From NCBI GenBank assembly GCA_949752745.1, contig OX457028.1, positions 26,761,392-26,825,391 of the forward strand: DNA of 64,000 nt. The letters are read 5' to 3'. Source of the DNA: Protula sp. h YS-2021. Its lineage: Eukaryota > Annelida > Polychaeta > Sabellida > Serpulidae. The notes under the pieces are model-generated. The model was not told the origin of the DNA. It saw only the letters and a list, made by a program, of their open reading frames with translations, and made no database searches. Both the position numbers and the translations under genes were made by a program. This document shows positions 28,990 to 64,000 of the stretch, piece after piece (the stretch's first letter is position 1; every line of letters begins with the position of its first letter).

Positions 28990-31340
28990 TAAAGGTTTGA
29001 AGTCTGCTTAAAATACTACTAAAATGAATTATTCATTAGTTTACATAGATAGTTTTACAATAAGGCTGCACTGTCTCTGCCATCGTAATGTATAACTTTT
29101 GTTCTTTTTTCTTCACTTGTTTTACGTGTTTCTATGTTTCAACTTGTGCTGTTTCATGTGAGAGGAGGGTTTGGGGGAGGGTGCAAACTGGACACCTCCA
29201 GTATGTCGCTGAGTATGGGTATGAGTGTTCATCCTCGTTCTCCGACTCCTCCTGGTCATCCGCTTAAGAAAAATAACATATTCTGTGTTCTTACTGGTGG
29301 TTAAAAGGGTGGTTTGACCCGCGACCAAGTACCCGTGCCCTTAACAAGCAATGCAGATACCTGACCCGACTCGTCCTGCCTGGCTGGGCAGTCTCATAGT
29401 TGCGCCGAAATGATGCCGCCGCCGACGATGGGGGGGGGGGGGGGAGAAAAATGGCTTTTGCTATTACAACATTAGGTCCTGTCAGCTGAGGTCAGTTGCG
29501 ACTGCGTATGTTCATGCATGAACCCCACTGTCGTATTTACTTATGCTTAGTCCTGATCAGTTATATGGGCCTGGCTTGTAGCGAACCGGCTCTTGGGGTT
29601 GGTGCGATAGGGTGGCCTGTGACACTTTCAAGTGTAGTAATCATAAATACGGAGTTCCCCCTTCGTTTAATACTTCCAGGATCGGATTTTCCGGATTCAA
29701 ACTCTGCACTATCACCTTCTCGCCGTTGGAGGCACTGTTCCTGGTTGCAGATATGCAGAAAGTCACACAGGATAGCCATGCCTCCCTCAGCGCCTTTTCT
29801 CTCCTGTGTCTAATTCTGCAATCGTCTTTGAGGTTACTGAACTGTTTAATTTTGCCATCTTTCTGTTCTTGCCTGATAACATCTGCTTTCATCTGCTCTT
29901 TTCCTGTAGCTCTTCGCGACGCTGGTTCTTGGTGCTATTAGTCAGCCTTCCATTCTGTGAGGTGGTCGTACTCCATGCAAATGTTCTCCTAACACAGCAG
30001 TTCTCCGGCCTGGCACTTGTATTGCAGTGAGTGTGGGTTGCAAGAGAACGCTAGATATCCACAGAAAGAACTCTCTGCTTCCGCCATATCTGTAACAGTA
30101 AAACTTGGTTTGTAATTGGGCAACAGCAGGCAGTCACTTTCATGCACACACTACCTATGAATCAAGCCCCTCTCTCCTATCAACGCCCAAGCTTGGGGTG
30201 ACAGTGACTACCCAGGGGGTTGTCTAGTAGGGTTATCCGTTGCAGACATACCAAAGTAGATTAGCTTCTGTGGGAAAGAAGGGAAGAACCAACCCTGCCA
30301 CCTGCTAACCAGGTGAAAAGGAAATGGCATTTCCCTTTTTCCCCCACCCTAGTCGGTAGAGCAACTTGATTCTCAGCCAAGCCAACATGGGAAGGGAAAA
30401 GTGGCGATAAACTCGAGAATCTAGCTAGACATTTATAAGCCACAACGCCCTTCTAGTACACACACACACTCACACAAAGCCCAGACAAGCCAATGGCGCT
30501 GTCAACACTCCGCTTGTGTTGGAGCCTAGCATCACTTAGGCTGATACCAACAGTGAATCGGCAGTCAGATTGAAAAGTGAAGATGAATATTGTTGACTGG
30601 CGGAGAACTTTTGAGAAACACTGTGCGAGAAAGCACCGTTTTTGCTTACTCGCAGGACAACATTCTGATTCTGGTGCTGAATTCAATACACGTCAATCAG
30701 TATCGGCGAAAAACAAAAGACTTAATACTCCAAAGTATCCAAAGTATCAAAAAAGTGAATAAGACCTTTAATCCTAGTAAAAAAACCTTCAAAGAATTTC
30801 TGCTCCAAAACCAAGTCTTAACTGGTCCGCGCATAAAAAGGGAATTTGGTTCATAAGTTACTGATTTTTCTTTTCTACTTGTCAACTTCCTATATTGTCG
30901 AATAAAGCAATAAAGGAATCAAGAAATTTTCATCTAAATGTGGAGATCAGCGAAGGTTAGCTTTTGTGAAATTAAAGTTATATTTATAGCTAAGTGGCTT
31001 TAATTCTGTGGTCAAAAATGGTATGTTAATGACCTAACTTGTTTATTTATCAAATAACTGCAGTCTCGTCTTTGAAACCAGAAATTTGGTTGAGTTCTAG
31101 TCGGTGTTCCAGAATATCTTGGCCCCGGGGGCCCACATATTCTAGAATATCTTGGCCCCTTTTAGGAAAGCTTAGCCCCACTTATAATTGGCTTACCTAC
31201 AAAGTTCAAGGATCTGTCCTGGAACCATACCATTGACAAAACTTAGGAAGGGAGATCAGGATGTGTACATTTCAAATATAACGAATTTTACACTACGGTT
31301 TATGAAATATACAACTGTTTTGAAGTCATATAGTTCAGAG
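28990..31340. other. No gene seen: intergenic; poly-G tract and an old repeat
   Basis: A run of G at about 29429-29445 follows GCCGCCGCCGACGATGG. Sequence near 30140-30310 (AATCAAGCCC...AAGCTTGG...GGGAAGAACCAA) resembles the right edge of the window (63.86-63.99 kb), so it is probably a dispersed repeat. No convincing coding exon. Confidence 0.4.
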
Positions 31341-31346
31341 ATTTGA

Positions 31347-31530
31347 TTCCCACTTGCAAACTTCGTTTGCAAATGGGTATAAGTTTGTAGTTTTTGCCCT
31401 TTTTCTCTTTTTTCCTTCTCTTCTTTTCCGTTTCGAGGTTTCCAGAAATGTCCTCCTGCGCTATTTGACATAGAACGATGAACTTTGGCACAGAGATAGA
31501 CAGTGATGAGATGAGATGTTGTCAAGGTCA
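31347..31530 (+). repeat. Interspersed repeat, copy 1 (second copy at 39.54 kb)
   Basis: CCCACTTGCAAAC...GTTTGCAAATGGGT, then GAGGTTTCCAGAAA, CCTCCTGCGCTATTTGACAT, and TTTGGCACAGAGATAGA recur in the same order at 39549-39705. Confidence 0.7.
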
Positions 31531-33230
31531 AACTGAGGTAAAAGCATCTTTCTTGCCTAATCAGCGTCTTTGATACAATGTTGGATAGACATCGGAAAAT
31601 AGTTGTTAGATAGATGTCGGAGAATCAACATTGTATGGGCTCAAAACCACAAAACAACATCCTCATGTCATTGCTCGCCAGATATTCTAGCCGTCACTGG
31701 TCATTTTGAAAAGGGTATATATGGGATGTGGGAGCGCGCAAGTTTTTTACCGCCTACTTTTGAAAAATATTTATTAGAATTGACTTCCTAGATATTCTGG
31801 GTGACTGTATGATCCAAGTGTGAGGATAGTGTGATCGGGAGGGGGGAGTGACTATAATTGTCGCTTCCTAGATTTTTCAATATACAACTTCTTTTCAACT
31901 TTGCTTTCCCGACATCTATACAACGTCGACTTCCATTTGCAGCCTTTTCTCTACGTTGATTAAAGGTCGGGCATTCGAGGTCTCTCCAAAGTGGGAAGAT
32001 AGACATTCTTTCGGCTTCCATAAAGAATCACAACGCGACGTTGATTCGACGTCGGGTGCGATATCTATCAAACATTGCTTGAACGTCGCAATATTACTGG
32101 GTACACCAAAGAACTTCAATGGGCGAGGTGCTGAAAAAAAAACAAATCTTCGATAAAATAACTTTTGGATGAAGCTAGTTTTCTACGAATTGATCGCTGA
32201 AATGTGTCGTCAAAATGCGGAAGACGGGCATGCAGGACCATAATGATAACATCTTTATCTCAGTTTGTAAAAAGGGACACAATTTTTCAATTTCAAGATT
32301 CACGAGAGTCAGCACTTTAAGTGCAGATGGTAAGTCATGACCGAAGCATGGACAATGGAAAGGAACAAAGGAACACCAAATTCCCCTGTTCCTCCGACGG
32401 AGGCATAAAATTTCAGCTGTGTCATTGTTGATTTTCCCCCGAAGTACATTCAAAAGATTATACAACAAATCCAGGTGAACATAAGGGAGCAGATTAAACA
32501 GTTTCTCCCTGTGACTAATAATAGCCTGCTTATTGACACGCCATTCTCACACAGGCCTGTGTGTCTGTTGAACTCCGTACTTTATTCTAAAGGGCACCCC
32601 TTTGGAACAGAAAACTTCCCAAACAAAGCTGAAAAGGGACAGAAATTAAAGACCTTTTGCAAGAAGTTAACTTTCAAAATTTTAAATCTGAGAAAACTTC
32701 TGAAATGATAAGTAAAATCTTTTGGTGAAACACAGTTTGAAAGATGTAACATTTATTTTCAACAAAAACGAATAAATGTTCACCATCTTTCTACAACAAA
32801 GTATGAATTTTATCACATTACATTCTTGTTTAAAATATGAGATAAATTGAATCAGCTACTCAACCTTTAAAAAGAAATCGGAGTCACGTTTTGATCAATA
32901 GAAAGGAAATATATATACACAAACTCATGGAGAATTTTAATCATATTTTACAGCTAAACTTTCTGAATCAAATCTGAATAAAACAATCAACATGTGCACA
33001 AGAGATTGAAAATCATGTTAATTAGTTATGTTTGCTTCTGAATCGTGTTTGCCAAGGTAACACTTTTCAAGAAGCGTTTAATTTTGCACACGGCACGCAC
33101 AAGAAGTAAAATGGGACGTAAAATGAGAAGTTTTACTTCGTGCCAAAAGTCTTTATTGCTGGTTGAATCTTCGCTTTTGCCTCCATAGTCAGCGATTTTT
33201 TTTTTCGAATCTGCCGAAGAAATGCTCTGA
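31531..33230. other. No gene seen: intergenic
   Basis: No motif-bearing frame or exon pattern found on either strand. Confidence 0.4.
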
Positions 33231-33740
33231 TATTTAACACTTGACAAGCCTTTGACTTGCAAAGGTTATATGAATTTGTGCGAACAGCCGTTCGTCCTTT
33301 TTTTCTTCTTGACAATTTTCCGATTTTTGTGTCTTCGTTTTCTCTGACACTATGGCCCCAGACCATGAAACTTGAGACTTATGAAGAGCTTGATCTGAAC
33401 GTGTGCATGCCACTTTTTATTTTCGTCTTCGATTTCGTTTTTTTTTTTTTTTTTTGTTAAAATTCCATGTGAAAAGAGTGTATTTTTTGCAAGTTAATGC
33501 AGAGCATTTTACGCACATCACAGAACACACAGTTGCTCAGCTTTGTGCGAGCTCTCACTGCGTGAATAGATAACACGGCGTATGCCTGATCAGTCAATAA
33601 AACCTTAAGTCAACAATAACCAAACACTACTCGGCTTATAAGATGTGTTCAAGCTGTGTTGTTTGCAATATATCATTCAAGAAATAACCCATTGAAGGAG
33701 GTATTTTTGCGTTTTAATTTTTGTTAAGTGTTTAACATTT
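33230..33740 (-). repeat. Inverted copy of the 27.5-28.9 kb repeat
   Basis: Reading leftward, GCGAGCTCTCACTG context, AGTGTCAGAGAAA, GGACGAACGGCTGTTCGC and TTGACAAG match the tandem copies at 27.5-28.9 kb. The pair forms a long inverted repeat about 4.3 kb apart. Confidence 0.75.
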
Positions 33741-33839
33741 TGCTATATATTAACATCTATTCTACACATTGTTGCTGATCCAACGTTTATTCTACACATC
33801 GCTAATTGCTTATTCAACGCCTATTCTAGACATCGTGGC

Positions 33840-34170
33840 TGATCCAGCGTTTACTCAGAGCTATATCAAAGGCGTTGATCTATAGCCGTGACCATAACTA
33901 AGCTCAGAACTAAATTTCAACCAGATTCAATGCTGCGATTTGATCTGGCCACTACCGCAACCCCAGTTCGTTGTTTACAGGCATATTACATTCAAAAGCT
34001 GTGTTCATGCAAAGGGTTTTGATGCTACTAGCAGCCTGGCATGACTTTTAACAGAGATTTCTTACGCATTCAAAATTTTTAAGTGTTCAGAATCGTATTC
34101 TTGTAGCCCCAAATGTAATTTTCGCCACCAGGTAGCAAAAACGGTCTAGTTTCTAGGCTGTTATACATGC
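33840..34170 (+). repeat. Interspersed repeat, copy 1 (second copy at 60.22-60.52 kb)
   Basis: AAGCTGTG, GCATGACTTTTAACA, AAGTGTTCAGAATCGTATT and GTAATTTTCGCCAC appear in the same order at 60370-60500 with moderate divergence, including a closing GGTCTAG. Confidence 0.65.
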
Positions 34171-36480
34171 TAAATGCAAGACAGGCCTTTCTCCGAACTA
34201 TCTTGTGTTTTCCATGTTTTTTTTTTACATTTGGAAGTTTTTACCAATACTATTTTACACGAATCGGGGAGAAAAAAACATTGAATCCAGTTCCACGTTT
34301 TTGCGTGGCTCACGCCGGTCAGTCTCCTGATCATTACGTATTTTTATACTCATGCCCCAATTAGCAGTGTGTTTCTTTCTCATGGCCTTTGGAGGGGATA
34401 TATTATCTTAGAATTAGCATTTCCAAGTAATTGGACTATATTGGCAAATAGCCGCGCCAAGATTTCATGAGTGTTTAAGAGCTCCGTTGTCAAAGCATTC
34501 TAGCAATACAACAATTTGACCTCGGTTTATGTAACTTTCATTAGGCTTAAAGTTTCATGCAATGCTCCCAACACACCGTTTTCAAACCTTCTTTGTCACG
34601 CCTTTTCACGCCAAGTATACTTTTACGACCTTGAACACGACCTTCAGAGTCATGGATCAGCATAATTTATTAAATTGTATTAACAGTATCCAGTGTACTA
34701 AGCAGGACACTGAAGAAGTACATAAATATTGTTACAGTCATTACAAAGGAAAAGTTACAATTACAACACCAGTAGCGGATTAATAATCACTTGAAATTGA
34801 TTTTGTGTTGCCCTTACTGTGCTTAAAAATTTCCATCGGAGTTCATGAAAATCGCTATTTCACAGATTCCAGATAATACTAGATTTCGACTCAACGTTGC
34901 CCCCTTTTTTTATTTGAAATATATGAAACGTTCCTTAGATGGTGTGACATCTGGCACATGTCACCTGTTTTGCCTGATAACAGTGTTCGAAACATATTTC
35001 AGTGATATTTCATTAGTTTTAAATGATGGAAAGACGGAAATTGTCAATGCCATTCCCTTGCAAATACCGCCCCCCTCCCCCCTGCCCCGTTCCGGCGATG
35101 TGAGTGTAGAGATGGAGTACCTACGGGGCGCATTCACAATAATTTCATAAAAAGCGCTGTGGTGGATAATTTGTCTCTCATGCGCTTTCCCCATTTGTCA
35201 CCGCGTTTTTCGCCAGAAACTTCTTGTTATTACTATGCAAGACTGCCATCGCTTGAACAACAATTTATGCAAGGGATTGACCCATTCATTTTAGGCAATG
35301 GTTGGCAGTGATTATTCGTCGAGTTCACGTGTAGTATAGAACAAGGCACAGTGGCAGTTTTGATCGTTCCTTGGACAAAAAAAAAAAACGCATCGCAAGG
35401 CAAACCGAAGCGGCGTGCAAATAAGGTTCTGGTCCGCTCGTGTTCCAGACCGCAAGCCAATTTCCCAGTACCCAAGTGGGCGAGCGTGGAATATAAGACC
35501 GTATGGAGATAGACCCGTAGCGATTGACCAGCGAAGGGATATCGTTGAGGTATAATAAGGAATAATAGAGAAGGGACACAGCACCTCTTCTATTTGACAG
35601 AAAGTTGTCTCAGTCTGGGCTGTATGTAGGGCTATTTGGTTGTGAACAAATATTTGCCCATATATCTGTAAAAGAATACACATAAATAAAAGATTAAAAG
35701 TAAAACTTTTTTATTAAAACCAGGGCAGGGAAGGTATTACCGGTGGACGGATTTCAGCCAGGGAAAATTTTCTTCCCTGGCAGGAAAATTTCAGTCCTGA
35801 AAACTTTTCGGAATGAAATTTTCCATCCCGTTAGAATACATGGAAATAAAATAAATATTTATAGCAGTTCAACTAAAAAAGTCTGACTGATAACACGTTT
35901 TGCACCGGGGAAGCTGCTTGAAGATAATGAATCGAAGTGAGACTATAACTTGGGTTTTTGTCAGATACAAGAGATGTAGGAAGGAGACGACAAAAAACCA
36001 TTTGGGTATCAATGATCACATTGGAAATCACCTCCAGATAGAGATTTCGGATTTGAGCGCTGTTGGTGGCATTTTGGCAAGCTTTGTTTTCCCATGCCTT
36101 AAATGGGAAAAGCCGCCCCTCGAATTTGCTCACTCTGCAAAGGGAGCGGGAACGACTACATCGGTTCCTGAATATAAACGAGCTCCTATTTAAGGAAAAC
36201 CTAATTTAAAATTTACATTCAGGTTGGTTTGTGTTTTATATTTTGCAGGAAGCAAGTTTTCGGTTGACAGCTTTTAGAACGGATACACAAAGATGCTTTA
36301 AAAAGTAATCAGGTGTTACAAAAGTATTTAAAACTTAGTCTTTTTTGCAACGTATGTAAACGTTTGCCGTTGTCTAAGTCATGCTATAAATCTTGAAACA
36401 AGTAAGAGCTGCGCTCATGGTTATATTTAACTTTTCAGTTAAAATAGAGAAAGAAAAAAAAACAAACAACCCGATAGAAG
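34171..36480. other. No gene seen: sequence upstream of the secreted-protein locus
   Basis: No supported exon. The last 50 bases before the start codon at 36481 are A-rich. No clear TATA box was found, so the promoter of the downstream gene is not placed. Confidence 0.4.
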
Positions 36481-62493
<26,013 letters not shown>

Positions 62494-64000
62494 GTAAATA
62501 AGTACAACATGTGTCGCTTTTCTAAACAGAAACTGTCTTTTACCCCTGCGCTAAACTGCTGGTGTCGTGGTAGCAGAAAGTGGGGTCTGCTAGAAGTAGG
62601 AACACGTGGGTTCAAGACGGCTTGCTCAGCCTTGATGTAGGAAAGGTCATCTGACCAAATAACCACCTGGCTGTATCCACCGAAAGACTGCTCACAGTGC
62701 CCTTGCTATCCAGTTTTTTCTGGTTTTTCTAAATGTTCACTATTGGCTAATTTTTCCTTTTCGCATTGATCATATTCAGCGGTTCGAAATCCGTGTTTTT
62801 TTTTTCAAAAAAAATTGCTCCGTAGATAGCCCAAAAGACATATACCCTCTCCTGACCTCAAATAAAAATAGGAGCCATTTACCTATAAAGCTTCTTTCTC
62901 TATCTTACGTTTTCCCGAGTTGCCATTCTCCGGAAACCAGTTGCCTCCCTGCAAATGCAACTACTGGACAAATAACTCAGGATTTGTCTTCCAGCTTCTC
63001 TTGATCACCCACTACTAACTATTGCCTGTTTCTACGCTTGGATGCCGTCAGCAGAGGAGAGCTGGCGCGTTACAGAGTTTCTGACCCAATGCGATGCGGA
63101 CCGAAATTTGCCAATGGAAGGGGAGATCTACCGAATCCCCTTCACTGACTACCTTCAGCTGTGCTGGAGAGGATACCGCTGATGCAGAGGGATTGGCACC
63201 ATAGTACCAAGGCTTTTAGCGAAGTCACCTGAGCTTGAGTGTGCAAGTACATAGCCCGCACTGACGCTCTTTCTTCCATTCAACGAAATGTGGAGGTGTA
63301 GAAGAAGAAGGACGGATACTGAGATGAAGATCACCCCAATTCGCCATCAAAACTACCAGAGCAGGCTTATACGCGTGGAGGCTCTAAATAGTGACCCTAT
63401 CCCCTTCATGGGCGTTATCTTTGGAGAGAGGGTACTTGTAAAAAGCCAAATGAGAGAAAAAACCAGGCCTCTCGTCGTATCACTTCCTCGTCTTTATCCG
63501 ATTCGGATGGTTTCCGAGGATACAGGCCTATTTAACTTAGCTTTTTCCGGCTCCTGACGAACTCGTCTTCCGACTTCTGTCTATCTTCCATGACCAGAGC
63601 TGGAGCCCAATAGCTAGAGGCAAGAGGAAGGAGATTCGGAGTCCATTAAGGCCTTCTGACTCTTCTCCTCTCCCAACTCCTTGTTTGCCTAGATAACATT
63701 CCATTCGCTGTGGATCACGTTCTCACACTCGAGTGTTATCCTCTTCGCATAAAGCCCGGTTTTCAATCACCCGACACTTACCACACAACGGGTGTGAGTT
63801 GCCTGCGACGGATGGGTGCCTACAACAAGAATGATAGGTAAGCGACCAGGCAATAAACCATACATGAATAATCTACCAGCAATCAAGCCCTTCTTCTCCT
63901 CTCCTGAGCCAAGCTTAGAGGGGCAGGGAGCGGAGATGCAGTGACAAGTACTAACCAGGATGTATGGGAAGGGAAGAACCAAACCTGTCAACCCCACTAC
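62494..64000. other. No gene supported; right edge resembles a dispersed repeat
   Basis: No exon with module-like cysteines was found. The frame at 63288-63557 has no recognisable motif. Sequence from about 63870 (CAATCAAGCCC, CCAAGCTT, GGGAAGGGAAGAACCAA) parallels 30150-30290. Confidence 0.4.

Overview
The window is animal DNA, most probably from a marine invertebrate (possibly lophotrochozoan). It has introns with GT-AG boundaries, a tRNA-Pro-like relic, LINE, DIRS-like and Crypton-like remnants, many short inverted-repeat elements, and a host gene built from small phase-matched exons. The taxonomic guess is an inference and no species is claimed.

Region 1 (1 to about 16.47 kb) is a large Maverick/Polinton (adintovirus-like) element whose left end lies outside the window. 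Rightward genes: a PC4-like/Cys-rich protein cut by the window edge; three small proteins, one of which appears to be spliced; a chromodomain integrase; an A32/FtsK-type packaging ATPase; two small basic proteins; a penton/minor capsid protein; a small membrane-active-like protein; the double-jelly-roll major capsid protein; and an adenain-like protease. Leftward genes: four small proteins, of which one is clearly PC4-like and three look like divergent relatives, and a long protein-primed family B DNA polymerase. All core reading frames are intact. Four gene junctions are exact ATGA stop/start overlaps, and two leftward genes end with their stop codon inside a TATA box of the next gene. Behind the polymerase promoter lies about 2.6 kb of tandem repeats sharing a CTCGAGAC core.

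Region 2 (16.5 to 36.4 kb) holds no convincing host gene. It contains a perfect 150-bp palindrome, a decayed DIRS-like tyrosine-recombinase retrotransposon, a fragmentary L1/Tx1-like LINE on the minus strand, and several families of interspersed and inverted repeats.

Region 3 (36.48 to 62.49 kb or beyond) is a plus-strand secreted-protein locus that I assembled by reading splice sites. It has a signal-peptide exon, two exons of unknown type, two complete two-exon sushi/CCP domains, half of a third, an exon rich in Asp-Trp-Tyr repeats with a furin-like site, and four two-exon Cys-rich modules. Each module is a phase 1-2 exon followed by a phase 2-1 exon and ends in a Gly/Asp/Ser-rich linker. 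I do not recognise this eight-cysteine module; it is the best candidate here for something undescribed. The sushi part and the Cys-rich part may be one gene or two. The introns are loaded with elements: a 2.5-kb long-TIR element, a 452-bp MITE, a foldback element in a (TA)n tract, a Crypton-like remnant, minisatellites and microsatellites.

Region 4 (62.5 to 64 kb) has no supported gene; its right edge resembles a repeat also seen near 30.2 kb.
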